Assembly: GCF_009727055.1 (NCBI RefSeq)
Contig: NC_052357.1
Span: 90,050,645 to 90,114,644, forward strand
Source: Benincasa hispida
Taxonomy: Eukaryota; Streptophyta; Magnoliopsida; Cucurbitales; Cucurbitaceae
Reading direction: 5' to 3'
DNA: 64,000 bases
Below the pieces are notes generated by a model. That model was not told the DNA's origin and made no database searches. It saw only the letters and a program-made list of their open reading frames with translations. This document shows, piece after piece, positions 1 through 12,989 of the stretch. Within the stretch, counting starts at the first letter, position 1. Each line of letters opens with the position of its first letter. Both the position numbers and the translations under genes were made by a program.

Positions 1-2416
1 GATGGAGAAATACAAAGTATGATAGATCTAAAAGTTTGAAATTGAGAGAGAATTGTTGTTTTTATTCAATATTGTCAAAAATGATGAACCAAATTGTGTC
101 TCCATTTCTATTCTCAACTGAGGACGAACTTACATCCTTCAAAACCTGCCACAATCAAGTCACTCTCATTCAATTACTATTACAAAAAAGAAAATGTATG
201 TTTAATGAAAATGATCTATAAATAATCTCGTTTCAACCGACATTAAAAACATGTTTGAGAGTGATTTTGATATTGATTTTGAAATTGTTTATAATTTGTG
301 ACAATATCAAAATCACTCGTGAATTTAGTTGTGTAAAATCAAATATCAATGTCTCATTTTAATAACTATTTGATTTTTGGATTTTTAGTTTTTGGATTTT
401 TAGTTTTTGAAAATTAAGTTTATAAATAGATTTATTTGTTTTGTTATCTATTTTCCATCCATAGTTTCAAAAAACAAGTTATAGAAAACTAAAATAAAAA
501 AATAAAAAAAAATAGTTTTTGAAAACTATTTTATTGCTTTTAGAATTTGACTGAGAATTTAAGTGTTTCTTAAAAAAAAAAAAAAAAAAAAAAAAAAGGG
601 TAATATTCTGTAGTATAGAATTTAAGAGAAAACAAATATAAAATTCGAACATTCAATTGATTTTGATTGATTCAAGACTTGTCTGAGAGTAATTTTTAAG
701 AATTTCAAATTTCCTTCCAAACATGTCATATTTTCTTTCTAGCGAGTGAGAAAAAAAGGGTTGAAATATCAGAAATTTCCTCAATATATATATACTCCCT
801 TGAAGTTTTGAGTGGTCATTTCAGTCTACATGATTTGTGTTTGGGTTCAATTCGACTCATACGATGTTCGATTTTAATTTGAGTTCAAACATCTTTGAAC
901 ATACTAAATATTTAAAGGCATTTGGGACAAGGAGTTAGTTATTATAATTGGATTATAATAGTTTGTGTTTGAGTGTAGATTATTTTAATTTAGATTATAA
1001 TAATATGTGTTTGAGGTGTAAACTATTTTAATTTGAGAATGTAAAAACTGTAGCTAATTTGAGAAGAAAATAGTAAACACTCTAGCAAAGAATAAAAAAA
1101 CAATGAATGTAAAATAGTAAAAACTGTAGCAAATAAAAATTTTGAAATAGTGTTGACGGTAGCTAATTAAGAATTTTAAAACAGTATTTATTGTGACAAA
1201 AAATGATTATTATAAACTTAGAATAGTTTTTGTCTCAAACGTCTCTAAGTTTTCTTTAGACATGTTTTTTCCTATATGTTTCCACATCTAATGGAAACAT
1301 GGTAACAATCTACACAAAATTGTGTTACAACTTCCACAGAATAAGTATTAATATTTTATAATGGCAAGGATATCTAAAATGATGAAGACTAGATATTGAA
1401 GCTTTTTAAAATACTACATACTAAATTAAGATCATAACAGATCATAAGAAGTAAAATGATTATGTCTCTTTTTTTTCCCTTTATTTACATGTTTGGTTCT
1501 AAATTTCAGTGTTGTATCTAATAAGTTTTTAATTTTTTTTAAAAAAAATAAATTAATAAGTTTATAAACTCTATATTTTATCTCTCATTAATTTCAATTT
1601 TGTATCAAATAATATACTTAATTCATGGATTTTTTTTTTTTTTTTTTTTTGAAGTTAAGAGATTTACTAAACAAAAAATTTATATATTTGTTAAAGTTTA
1701 GTTTGACTTCAAGTGTAGATTTAAAGATTTCTAGAAATTGGATGTATTAATGGGACGCGGTTTTGAGTTGAGGACAAAATTCATGATTTAGGCTCCTAGA
1801 TAACCACTTCTTTTTAGATTTTTATTTATGTAACTTACGCTTGTTTCTTCACTATTTATTTTCTGTGATTTTCATTCTCTTAAAAAAAAACGTTTAGGCT
1901 CTATTTCATAGACAATCACAAAACAAAAAAATTGAAAAATAAAGAATTTAATTAAAACAAAATTTTATTTCATGTTTTAAGATATGTGTTTGACGATAAG
2001 TTGAGTAATTGAATTTTAATTTAAAAATTTGTTTTAATTATGTTTGACACAATATTTATAAATCATAAAACTAGTTGCAGTTACTAAATTTTATGGTGAA
2101 TATAAACTATTATTAATTAATTTATGATCATGTTTTAGTTTTTTTTTTTTGTATAATTATTATTTTGTAATCTAATATAATTTCTCATAAATTACACAAT
2201 ATATACTTACATTTTATTTTATTTTTAAATTGAGTTTATAACATGAAATACTATATTTTTAAACGTTTTAGTTTTTTTTAAAGATGATTCTACACTTTAA
2301 AAGTTAAAAGTCAAAATATGAATACTTGAAAACATAAAAATATTCTTTTAAGAATTTGCACTATTTGAATCTCATAATTCAAAAACAGTTTTCAAAAACA
2401 AAATTTGGATTGTTTG

Positions 2417-2452
<36 letters not shown>

Positions 2453-2829
2453 ATAATTTAGATTACCAACTTAACATTCCCTGAATTTTTAGTCAAATTT
2501 CAAAAATTAATTTTTTAAATATATCTTTTTCACTTTTCAAAATTTCTAAATACTTAGAGGAAATGGATAGCAAAAACAAATAAACTCAAAAGTGGAAGAC
2601 GTCCTTAATAACCATTTGGTTTTCAAAAATTGTAGTTGTTTTCTCATAATTTCTTAACCATGATTTTTATCTTTCCTAAATAAATATTTGAAATCTTAGT
2701 CAAATTTTAAAAACAAAAGTAAGATTTTGGGATGAATTTTGAAAATACGACAAAGGAATAAAAAAGTGGAAGCACTGTTTTTAAGTTTAATTTTTCCAAA
2801 AACCAAAAAACAAAAATTCTTATTCTAAT
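1..2829. other. AT-rich intergenic DNA, no gene seen
   Basis: No credible coding region is visible on either strand; the longest open stretch (36-221) shows no domain and no plant gene structure. The sequence is very AT-rich with homopolymer runs: A26 at 572-597, T21 at 1630-1650 and A35 at 2417-2451. Phrases such as 'ataaccatttggtttt' and 'gttttcaaaaa' recur (around 355-420 and 2608-2640) and look like decayed copies of the small inverted-repeat elements called further along. This is probably old transposon debris. Confidence 0.6.
2417..2451. repeat. Poly(A) tract, 35 bases
   Basis: An uninterrupted run of 35 A. It may be the tail of an unrecognised retroposed sequence or a simple homopolymer; nothing upstream is recognisable as a source element. 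Confidence 0.8.
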
Positions 2830-3118
2830 GCTTAGACTCTATTGGATGATGATTTGGTTTTTGGTTTTTATATTTTGAAAGTCAAGTTTATAACGACTCA
2901 TTTTAACTCTAAATTTCTTGTATTGTTCTATACTTTTTACCAACATTTTAAAAAATCAAAGTCAAGTTTCAAAAACTAAAAAAAAAATAATAATAATTTA
3001 AAAGCTTGTTTTTATTTTTGAAATTTGATTAAGAATTTAACTCTCTTACATATAAGAAATTGAGAAGAAATATCCCGAATTTTCAAGAATCAAATGATTA
3101 TCAAACTAGGTCTGATGC
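2830..3118. repeat. Small inverted-repeat element (MITE-like)
   Basis: The left end reads GACTCTATTGGATGATGATT and the reverse complement of the right end reads GACCTAGTTTGATAATCATT. The two agree at most positions and continue into 'TGGTTTTTGG' and 'TGATTCTTGAA'. The interior is AT-rich with no open frame. About 290 bp with related ends fits a non-autonomous DNA element. Similar ends occur at 30038-30338 and 16964-17208. The transposon superfamily and target duplication were not determined. Confidence 0.5.
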
Positions 3119-3202
3119 TTAACTTTTTTTTTAAGGAGTGATTGTGTGCAATTTGAAAAGAGCAAGATAGAAAACATGAGGGTAATTAAGTTGAGAACTT
3201 AC

Positions 3203-4302
3203 TTGGATCCACAGTTACAATCATGGCAGTGCCTCCAAAATCACAGGTACCACCTCTCACCTTGGTGTTCTGCCAGTAGCTATTGAAAGCATAAGAAGCA
3301 TGTGCCAGAATAGTATCAGGTTCATAGCAATGTTCATTAGGCTGAATGGACTTGCAGTCAGCTCCTGACCCACAAGCATAATCCATAGCTTGTTGAATTA
3401 TTGGATCAGGCACAGTTGGCTTAGCCACACACCATGCTGGACCAGATGACCCTGGTTTCCCCCCATGTGCTGCCGGCGGTGGACCAGAGGGCGGAGGAAA
3501 CACCATTGGTGGCAGAAACACTGGTGGGCTTGGCCCATGACTGGGCGGCCCAGATGCATGTTTAGGTGGGGTAGGCCCATAGTGGTGAGGTGGGCTTGGA
3601 GGCCCACTTGGTGGGGTGGGGCTGGATGTGTTAGCAGGAGGATATGGGGCTAAGGGGCCAATAGGGGTTATGGGGAAGATGCTGGGTGGGCTCGGTGGAG
3701 GGCTTTGGCTTCTGGTAGGGACACTAGGCCCAAAACCTGGTGGTGATGGTGGCGATGGTGGTGATGGTGGTGGTGACAGTGATGGCGGCGCATGGGAATA
3801 GATCATCCCAGACGAAGGTGGTGGTGGCGGTGACGACGATGATGACAATGGCGATTGAGGAGTTTGGGGTGGTGAGTCTTCACAGAAAGGACTAGGAGGA
3901 GAGTTTACAGGCAATGGGGTTGGTGCAAGGGAATCAAAAGGAGGCAATGAAAATGGAGAGTTAACAGTCACAGCACTTGGTTCAACAGTCAAGAATTTCA
4001 GTTGGGGTCTTGAAATGAACCCATTTTGAAATTGTAGTTTCAACTTCTTCAAGGACTCACTAGTTGAGCTTCTGCTAGGTCTGTGTCCATGAATCTCAAA
4101 TTTCAACTTTCTAGAGTAAAAACCATCATCTGCAAAAGAGAAGTCGCATAAAAACCTACAAAAAAAAAAAAAAAAAAAAAAAAACAGAGAAAGAAAAGAA
4201 CATGGAGATGCAAAAACATAATCAATTACCACTAGGAATAGCCAGAACAGTGGCTGAAAATGCAATAGAGAAGTAAAGTATGAGAACCCACAATCTCTCC
4301 AT
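3203..4302 (-). CDS. Secreted proline-rich X8-domain protein (last exon not found)
   Basis: Two exons are supported on the minus strand: 4302-4230 and 4129-3203. Exon 1 encodes MERLWVLILYFSIAFSATVL plus four more residues, a typical signal peptide; its GTAATT donor joins the TTTGCAG acceptor in frame through a split Asp codon. Exon 2 encodes a basic stretch, a long linker rich in SPPSPP and GPPSPP, then an X8 (CBM43) domain from WCVAKP through the CGSGADC and NEHCYEP motifs to GGTCDFGGTAM. X8 domains bind beta-1,3-glucan (callose) in cell walls or plasmodesmata; that role is family knowledge. Reading stops at a perfect GTAAGT donor after Val-Asp-Pro. Family members normally have one more short exon carrying the sixth conserved Cys, and I could not find it in 1-3186. 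An A25 run (4160-4184) serves as the polypyrimidine tract of the intron on the coding strand. The upstream in-frame extension to 4448 is rejected because it would read through the intron and lose the signal peptide. Confidence 0.8.
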
Positions 4303-5304
4303 CGCTCAATGAGCACTCCAAACGTTTCCAGCTCTAAGGGGCATTTATACAAGCACTTGGTCGGCAAACCTGGGAGAAAAGCAAATAAAATTGGAAGGAA
4401 AGCAGAGGTAGTCATGAGAGAATAAAGGATGATTCGTTGATGAATCAAATTGAAGAGTAGAGTGAGAGTGAGTGTGAATGTTATGGAATTGTGGTCTGCA
4501 ACAAAAAATGGGCATAGATTCTTGCTTGACAGAGGAGGAAGATGAAGAAATGGAAGATTTGGGAACTTTTAATGTTGCTTGCTTTCTACTCAAAGAGGGA
4601 TTACCGTCTCAATCTCTCTATCTGTATCTATGATTGAGCTTTTTCAAAGTTCAAATTATTGGGAATTTCTTTTCTCCATTCAGTATGTTACAATGTTGCC
4701 ATTGCTGCTCTTTAAAGTCGCCCCAGGAGAATTTAGTTGGTTGATACTTCAAATTTTAAAATTCAGTTTAATGAAACTTTCGGCAATTTACACAAACCAC
4801 ATCCTAAATATAAATATGGTTATAATTACAATTATACCCTTAAACTTATGATCGTAGAAATTGAGCCGTCAAATCTATACAATCGTTAAAATTGAACCCT
4901 CAAACTTACATAATTGAAATATTTGAGTGTCTAATTTTTATCATTTAGGGTTCAATTTTAACGTTGGTATAAGTTTGAGGGCTCATTTTTTTCCATTAAA
5001 AATTTAATGATATAATTGCAACTATCATCGTACTTTATGAATAGTTTTTGTAATTTCCATGAAACTTTTAATTGAAATGGACCTTGAGTGCATTTTAATT
5101 TAAAAGATAAAAGAAAAACCAAATTTCTTGGTGAAAGATGTGGGTTTGTAAAGTAACCATTTGATTTTTAAAATTAACCTTGTTTTCGTTTATCAATTTC
5201 TTCATTTTGTTACCTACTTTCTAACAGAAACTTTTAAAAAATAAGTCAAACTTTGAAATCTAAAAACATTAGATTCGTTGAATAATATTTTAAAATTCAA
5301 CTTC
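4303..5304. other. Upstream region of the X8 gene with an inverted repeat
   Basis: No gene is seen. This should hold the promoter and 5' UTR of the X8 gene. Between about 4870 and 4980 there is an inverted repeat: GTTAAAATTGAACCCTCAAA on one side and AGGGTTCAATTTTAAC on the other, about 75 bases apart. It could be a decayed small inverted-repeat transposon. Confidence 0.4.
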
Positions 5305-7325
5305 TTTTTTTTTTTTTCTAAATACCTCAAATTTTATTAAGCCTGAAGGACATTTAGATGAGCATATATCAGAAATAACCCAATTTGGAAAATTAGTAGA
5401 CTAAATTCCTGAAATCTTATAACATCTAACCCTCTTAGCTGCTTCATTATTAATTACCTCCAAATCATCATTGCAAAAAAGGGTGATATGGACTAACTAA
5501 TATCAATTTTCCCTTCATTTGCAATTTTGTTTTAGTGGGAAGAATGTTTTGAAGTGCCCTCTAAAGAAAATGTTGAATTTTGGATGGAAGCTTCAGTTTC
5601 CATATTTTCCTCCAAGCATCAGACTGATTTGTTACTAGAGCACTCATAAATTCTTCTGTTAATTGGAATGGCAAAAATACACTCAACATCTTCATTCAAC
5701 AACATATCTTGTAAAAGATCATAATTTTAGTCATCGGATGGTAAAAGAAAATTAGCTACTTTTAGATCTACAGAGAGAGGATTAAAACAGACAGGTTTAA
5801 GAGTAATAGGTTTCGGCAACCAAGGGTCAGTGAACATGTGAATAGATCGTCCATTACCAATTCTATATCTCAATCCTTTTAAGTAATAAACTCCTACCTC
5901 ACATCAGACTCTTCCATAGATATGAAGATTTTGGTTTGCATTCAACAGTAAGTATAGAACTATCCTTAAAATATAAAACAATTTCCTCCAACTTAACCAA
6001 AGAATTTTCTTCTTGTTTTTTGTAGATCCTCATAAAAACCTTGAGAAACTCTGGTAATTTCTTCACAAAACATCTTACGAAGCTTGAAAAGGCTCATAGC
6101 ATAGGTAGAAAGAGACTGACCAACACTCTTGATCATAATCTCTTTCCCAGCTTTAGAGAAGTAGGAACGTTTCCAACCTTGTACTGCTTTCCATACTCGA
6201 CCTTGAATGCATCTGAAATCAAAAGATTTATTTCTTGATAATGAAAAAAAGGAGTCCTAGGTAATGATTTAAGTTCTCTACTACTCTCATGCCAACTATG
6301 TTACTAAAATATTAAGCTTGATCCTAGTTCGTATTAGCATAGAACATGGAAGATTTGTCAAAATTAATGCTTTTTCCATATTTTTTTCTCATAAATGTGA
6401 AGGATGGTTTTGAGACGGAGCATTTATTCTTCTGAGGCTCTACAAAAAATAAAACTATCATCAATATATAAAAAAATGAGAAATAGAAGATTTATTACTA
6501 ATAGCATTCTGCAACAAGGAAGAAAGACCATCAATAATAAAAAGAAAAAAGGTAAGAGGAGAGAGGGTCTCTTAGTTGAAGCCTCCTAGAAGGAATTATT
6601 TGTCCCTTACCTTCACCATTAATAAGAATTGAAAATCTAGTAGAAGAAATACATTCAATGACCAAGGATACCCAAGCTTGATCAAATCCTATTTTAAGAA
6701 GGATCTTTTGAAGAAAATTCCATTCTACTCAATCATATGCTTTACTAATATCTAATTTCATTCCAGCTGCACCATCCTTCCCTCTTTCCCAGCTCTTTAA
6801 GATGTGTAAACATTCATAGCCAATAATTATATTATCATGAATTGCTCGCCTTGGAATAAACCTTATCTGAGAAAAAGAAATCAAATCATTTAGAAAAGGA
6901 TTTAGCCTATTAGCAGTAACTTTGGATATGATTTTGTCTACATTACTGAGGTTTATTAGCCTGAAATCACTGACATAAGAAGGGTTAGAAACTTTGGGAA
7001 TAAGAACATTATTAGTAGAGTTTATGGAATGAATATGAATTCTTTTATTTAAAACATCCAAGCACTTTTCAATACTACTCTTACCCAAAACATTCCAATA
7101 TTTTTGGGAAAAAAAAATGGCTGAACCAGGATCCTTGATTGGATACATTTAATTTAAGGCCTCCTCAACTTCTTCTATGGAGAAAGAAGCCAAAAGGGCA
7201 TCATTCATCTTCTTTGAAACTTTAGAAGAGACATTATTTTAAACTGCTTCAATATTTTCCTAAGATGGGTTAGTATAAGTAAACATATTACTAAAATATG
7301 AAATAAAAGTTTCTTCAATGGCTTT
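5305..7325 (-). pseudogene. L1-type LINE, reverse transcriptase and 3' end (decayed)
   Basis: Minus-strand reading gives, in order, LINE reverse transcriptase landmarks: a VSDFRLINLSNVDKIISK block (7148-6729), the KLDISKAYD motif followed by a stop, a degenerate catalytic block YIDDSFIFC near 6437-6470, and a C-terminal part with RIGNGRSI and the zf-RVT block WKLKLPSKIQHFL (near 5550). Stops and frameshifts are frequent, so it is dead. A T13 run on the plus strand at 5305-5317 is the A-tail of the element on its own strand and marks its 3' end. The 5' side continues beyond two later insertions at 9151-9545 and 11281-12990. Confidence 0.85.
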
Positions 7326-9150
7326 TAAAGGAATCGAGAATCTCCACGGAAGCATGTGAATACCTCAAAAACTGTAAAATAAAACATGTAATTCTAAATA
7401 AGAGAACATAAGCATGCTAGTAAAGAGGAAAAAGAGAAGAAATCAAACCTACCTTTGATGATTCCTCTAGCTTTCTTCTTCCACCGTTTTCCACGATCTT
7501 GAACTTCTCTAATGTAAAAGGACACCACAAACAAGATTACCTTGTTATTCTCTAGGATTCAAAGAACTTGGAAGTGAGGAGAAAAAAGATAGAGAATTCT
7601 AGAGAAAAGGAAGAGGCTAAGTTTTTTGTGAGAAAATAAAACCTTACTTAAAATGGCTATAGGGATGTATTTATATGGAGAAGGGTTAACCTCTTCTCCA
7701 ACCTGTGCTAATTAATTAAATAATCCTTATTTAATTATTTGGCATATTAATTAAATAATCATATATTAAGCCTTGTTTAATATATATTTAATTAATCATC
7801 TTAAATATCATATATTTATGTTCACCTCCAATCTCCATTATTTCTTAATCTATTAACTAACCATTAATTAATTAATTAATTAACTATATTAAATCATATT
7901 TAATATGGAATTAATCAACTTATAAATATCATATATTTATATGTATACATCTCTTTTATGAATCAAATTCATATGTATCTAATATTTGAATCTTATTCAA
8001 ATATATCTCTCTGACATAATTTAGATTATAGATCATATCTATAATTAACCATTATATATTAATCCTATTAATATAAAATTCCCTCATTTGATTTGAACAA
8101 TTCAAATCATTCATCGTTACTATCCTTTTGTGAGCTACCAAGGAGGCCTTAGAGTCCTATAGATTAGAAGCTTCAATGATATGAGATCAATTTATTAAAC
8201 TCCTTTAATCCAATTAATCAATATTCATTAACTACCTATCACTCCACTAAATACCGATAGTTGCACTCTTTGCACTATAGATATATATATATTTGTGTCC
8301 ATGGATATAACCAATCAGATTGATGACCCTTCACAAATGCTCATAACTACAGTTTGGTCAAAATATCGTTTTACCCCTACAGTTACATCTAATTCCTTCT
8401 AATGAACAAACAGTTTATAGTCCAAATATAAAATAACACATCTCGGGCCAGTGAGAGATTGAGTTCTCATTGTTTAAGATTCGAAACCAGCTATTAAGAG
8501 AGCATTTTATCTACTTTCTCAAGAAATGAGGAGTGAATTCCATATTGTGTAGCTGAGTTCCCAACTCTCTAATCAGACAAATCCCTAAAATGATAGCTTA
8601 TTGAATCGGCTATCATGGCCACTCTCACCCATACAAATCAAAAGACTATCGTCATAAACAAGAGTTCACAACTCACTCAGGGTTAAGGTCAAGCCTCCTA
8701 TGGTCATCCTAGTGAAATATTAGCTTCTTCAAGTAACGGTGTTATAAAGAGAAACTAATCATTTCATGGTCCGGTCTATGTATAAACTCCTGCATACAGG
8801 ATACCCCCATATGGTCTCTACATGAGTAATATGGTTCATATTGTTTATAATACTTACATCTCATGTAACAATTACAAAGTGAGTAGTATCCACAGTGTTA
8901 CCAGGATAAGGCACAAAACCTTCATCCATTTACTAAAGACTTTTTAGGTTATTACTTGAACATGAACCACTTGTATGTCAACCACATACTTTTCAAGTGA
9001 CATCATATAACCTTAGATCTTAATTTATTGGATTGAATTAATATTGTCTAAATGTCAAATAAAATACCTCTAATTTTATTAGATAAATAATTTGTGTTAA
9101 CAAAACTATAAACCACGAGATATATTAGATTTAGGACATCAACCCCAATA
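7326..9150 (-). mobile_element. Solo LTR, long-LTR family copy A, inside the LINE
   Basis: Reverse-oriented copy of the repeat also found at 9546, 22697, 30928 and 62443. Shared blocks include 'ataaccaatca', 'gttcattagagg', 'gagttgtgaactc' and the start 'ttggtgtcctaaat' type. Flanking 5-mers on the plus strand are gcttt (7321-7325) and acttt (9151-9155), a target duplication with one mismatch. The LINE reading resumes on the other side (…NWSEDIK, then AIEETFISYF). The ends read TA...TA where the canonical form is TG...CA, both explained by transitions. No internal genes, so this is a solo LTR left by recombination between two LTRs. Confidence 0.8.
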
Positions 9151-9545
9151 ACTTTAATATCTTCACTCCAGTTATCATTATAGTCATTGATACCCCAAAT
9201 TTCATTTTATCTTTTCCTTAAGGAAAGCTTATTTATGGAACCATTTGGGATTCTTATCACCCCAACGAAGCCAGTTTTCCCTAGATCTTTGCTTTCAGTA
9301 AATTTCCTTTTGTTCTAACAATCGATAAAGTTCAAATTCCAAAATGTGGATTTTATCAAAATAAAATAAAAAAAACTTTCTCATATTCATCTTTTAAATC
9401 ATTTTTACAAATATTTATTATATTCCTTCTTTGGTGTAACAAATTCCTACCCCACTTAAACAAAGACTTTGAACAAATGGAGAGATTTGTCTCAGAAAGG
9501 TGGTGGGAGTTTGAGGGAACATTCTCGTTGCAAGAGGATGTATTT
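9151..9545 (-). pseudogene. L1-type LINE, middle fragment (between EN and RT)
   Basis: The minus strand reads RENWLRWGDKNPKWFHK, the conserved linker of plant L1 elements between endonuclease and reverse transcriptase, then leads to NWSEDIK at the edge of the solo LTR insertion. Stop codons interrupt it. It bridges the LINE pieces at 5305-7325 and 11281-12990 and shows they were one element. Confidence 0.75.
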
Positions 9546-10877
9546 TTTGCGGTTGATGCCCTAAATCTCGTGGATTCTGTAGTTTGTAATTGTAATGTAC
9601 AAACTATTTATTTATTTAATAAAATATGAGATATTTTATTTGACATACTGTAACATTAACCCACAAAATCATTAAAATAACATCTAAAGTTATCTTCTGT
9701 AGCTTAAACATGTATGTTGAGACATATAAGTGGATCATGTTTAAGTGATAACCTAAATGGTTTATAGTAGATGGATAAGGTTGGATACCTTATCCTGGTG
9801 ATACTACGAATACGGTCTGCTCTGTAGATGTTACAATTGTTGTAAAGTGCAACAAATGATCTGATCCTAATCAATCATGTGGAGACATGTGAGCTGAGGT
9901 GTTCTATACAAAAGGGTTTGTATAAGACTGGACCACAAAATGAATAGTCTCTTTATATAACGTCGTTAATAGTAGAGACTTACATTTCATCAAGATGACC
10001 ATAAGTGACATGACCTGAATTCTGAGTGAGTTGTGAACTCCTGCCTATGAAGGTAGTCCTTTGGTTTGTATGGTTGAGAGTGGTCAGATCGCTAACTCAA
10101 TAAGTCTACCATTTTGAGAATTCATCTGATTGAGGAGCTAGGAACACAGCTACACAAAATGCAATTTACTTCTTCCCTAATGTTAGGGTAAGTGATAAAT
10201 TATTCCTTTAAGGACCTATTCGAGACTTGAACAATGTGGCGCCACATCCTCTCTTGGCCCGATAGAGGTTTGGTCATAGTTGAACTATGACTTATTGTTC
10301 ATTAGAGGGATCCATGGTACTTAAGGAGTTAAATGTAACTATAGGGGCAAGCCGATAATTTTGGTCCAACTATACTTACAAGCAATTTGTGAAGGATCAT
10401 CGCACTGTTGACTGGTTATATCCAATGGATATAAGAATATATTTGTAGTGCGAAGAGTGTAGCTGTCGGTCTTTAGTGGAGTGACCGACAATCAATGGAT
10501 GTTGGATAATTTAATTAAAGAAGTTTAGAGCTTCAATCTACAGGTCCATAAGGTCCATTCTGTAGCTCAACTGGAATTATTGAGAATTAATTTTAGATTA
10601 ATTTGAATTGTTCAAATTAATTGAGGAAAGTAATTATATGTGATATAATTAATATAATGTATTTAATACATTATAATATAAATTTTATTTTGAGAGGAAT
10701 TAATATTTGAATATGATTCAAATACTAATTATATGGATGAGATTCATATAATTAAATTTAGTATAAATGTAATTTATATTAAATGTTATACATTATTGAG
10801 AGAAATAAAAATGATAGATTATATTGTATTTGATACAATATAAAAATTACAGGTTATGTGTTATATTTGATATAACA
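9546..10877 (+). mobile_element. Long-LTR family copy B (3' end missing)
   Basis: Plus-oriented copy starting near ttgatgccctaaatctcg. It runs through the same blocks as copy C (for example 'ggataaggttgg', 'tttgtataagactgg', 'gagttgtgaactcc', 'gttcattagagg') as far as 'gatataacatgtaa'. The last ~700 bp of the LTR present in copy C are absent; another LTR fragment abuts at 10878. The exact left end is degenerate (tttttgcgg in place of TGTTGGG). Confidence 0.7.
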
Positions 10878-11280
10878 TGTAACGACCCGACCCCTTAGGA
10901 CTCTTAGGATTGAAGTTAGGCCGTTACTAAATACATGCATGCATGAACTTAAAACGACACATTTTATAGTGAATTAAATGCTAAATATATAAGGTAAATT
11001 TAAAAGACATTCATTAAATTCAAATATTAAAAACAGACTATAGAGTACCCATAAATCATAAATGATAATAAATAGGTCTGAAAACAAATCTTAATAGTAA
11101 GTTTCAAACATCAAAACTGAAAGTTGAAAAACATGAAAATAAATCTAAATATCATGAGCGCTTGTCAATCACCGGTGCAAGGATGTAAGTAACTCCACTA
11201 CTGGGTATGGGGTCAGGCTAGGCATCTATGTCCTCTAGATGTCTATGGTGGAAACATATAAACTTCTGATACGTGTCATG
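10878..11280 (-). mobile_element. LTR fragment, Ty3/gypsy-like (minus orientation)
   Basis: Begins TGTAACGACCCGACCCCTTA, whose reverse complement ends in GGGTCGTTACA. LTRs of Tekay/Del-type gypsy elements in plants often end this way before a tRNA-Met primer site (recalled family knowledge). It also contains 'ctgaccccatacccag' on the minus strand. It stops where LINE endonuclease reading resumes, near 11281, so it and copy B together form the insertion that splits the LINE. Family assignment is tentative. Confidence 0.5.
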
Positions 11281-11923
11281 TAAGGTCCAATACTTGTCAA
11301 ATCTGAAATTTCTTGTAGCTAACAAATATAGGATAAGTCTATGATCAGACCTTCACCAATCTAGATGATTAAGTTTAAAATTTGGAAACAAATCACCAAA
11401 GGCTTCATTGTAAATCTATCGACTTGAAAATATGTATCTTTCCGCTTACAATCATCTAAGGCATCTCCGAATGTTTCCATTAAAGAATAAGATCTGGTTG
11501 GACCACCCAACTTTTCTAAATCCCACAGGATCTTATTAATATCTCCCCCAATTAACCGAATTGTAGATTCTTCTGAGAAGATCCCAACTAAGAATTCTTT
11601 TTATTACACTTGGAGAAACCATATAAACCAGTAAATCTCCAAGGTCTTCTATTCCATCAATATGTTTTGCAGAATACGACCAAGTAGTAACTGAAATTTT
11701 CATTATTCCACAACAAGCAGACACCACCTTTAGTACTATTGCTATCTACTGTCAAACAACCATCAAATCCATTTGCCACTTTAATTTGATTTCTAACATC
11801 TTTTCTTCCTTTAGTTTTGGATAAGAACAACAAATGGGGCTTTTAAGAGCGAGCAAGCTCTCTAGCTCTTCTGAGTGCTCTTGGGTTGCCAAGCCCTTGA
11901 ATATTCCAACATAGTATTTTCAT
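11281..11923 (-). pseudogene. L1-type LINE ORF2 start: endonuclease domain
   Basis: From an ATG at 11923 the minus strand reads MKILCWNIQGLGNPRALRRA, the standard start of the plant L1 endonuclease, then KGGVCLLWNNENFSV, GDINKILWDLEKLGGPTR, and the C-terminal endonuclease block LDW*RSDHRLILYL near 11300-11340. Several stops and at least two frameshifts are present. It sits directly downstream of ORF1 (11940-12871), in the normal L1 order. Confidence 0.85.
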
Positions 11924-11939
11924 AATTCAGTGTAACAGC

Positions 11940-12871
11940 CTTTGCCAGTCCAAAACCTTCTCTTCTCTTCGGTGAACTTCAGTTTCTTACCTTCTCCACA
12001 ATTCTTTTTTGGTATCACTTTTCCTTTCGAAGTATCCCCAATAAGTTCAGATTGATGAGTAGAAGAATCTAAACTCAACTTTCTTTTCCAGTTCTTTCAT
12101 CTCTCTACAGGAGAGTATTTAATGACACTTTTGATCAGAATTGGCTCCTATGAGATATTTTCCATTGACAAGGGAGAAGATATATTCAGGTCTAAAGTTG
12201 AATCCAAAATTCAACTGGTTTTCCCGAAAGTTTCCTCAGAATAATCATCAGTGTTAGTCAAAGAAAAACCTGGATCTCTTCTCAGATGTCGAATTGGGAT
12301 CCTTATGTAACATATCTTCTAGATGAGATTTAAAGATCTCCCATTTACGGGTGGAATCCTTTTTAATATAAGGTTGAGATGACGAGGGAAATTTTTATTT
12401 TGAAATCCCATCCAATGACCATATTGAGGGGAAGACTCCATGTCCTGGATCAGGGCTCCTATTTTCATTTGACATTTTTCAATTGTATGCCCAAAAGGCT
12501 AAAGGAAGTTCGAGGAATCTCACCCAAAAGGCTACCATACGAAATTCATAGTCTGAAATACTGAAATCGACTCTTGAAAACTACAATATCAGAAGGTGTT
12601 TGTCCAACATCCAGGGTCTAGAGTTTAATACTCAATCCCTATCTCTGATTGAATAAAATTTGAAAAGGAAATGATTTTTACCCAACATTTCTACTGAGAA
12701 ATCTGATTCCATTATCCATGCCTTGGTGATCATGTTTGCAGTGATCATCCTTTCAGACAGAATCTTTCCTATTAGGCAAAAATCCAATTTCTTGTTCACT
12801 TTTTGTGGAATTTCTTCATCCGTCAAACGTAATTTCTTCGAGTCATCTATTAGGGCTTCTGAATCCATCAC
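11940..12871 (-). pseudogene. L1-type LINE ORF1 (DUF4283-like), decayed
   Basis: An ATG at 12871 opens a 79-residue frame ending at 12632. It contains CLIGKILSERMI and FLFKFYSIRDRD, matching the DUF4283 domain that heads ORF1 of plant L1 elements. After the stop, the same domain continues with SRPWMLDKHLLIL and a VAFWVRFLELPL-like block. The rest to 11940 is basic but frame-broken. ORF1 proteins of this type bind the element RNA; that is family knowledge. The LINE 5' end is probably near 12990. Confidence 0.7.
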
Positions 12872-12989
12872 AAGAAACTAATCCTAAATGAAATCAGAAA
12901 CATAGGGACAACTCTAAATTGCCCTGATAAACCCTTACTTTGAAGATGTTCTTGCAGGGATCTTGAAATAAATTCTCTGCCCGATTTTT

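Noticed and set aside
3398..3801. Plus- and alternative-frame ORFs over the X8 gene
   Set aside because: Shadows of the proline-rich coding repeat on the opposite strand or other frames.
4230..4448. N-terminal extension of the X8 protein to an ATG at 4448
   Set aside because: It reads through an intron and a poly(T) stretch (Phe run); the spliced start at 4302 gives a proper signal peptide.
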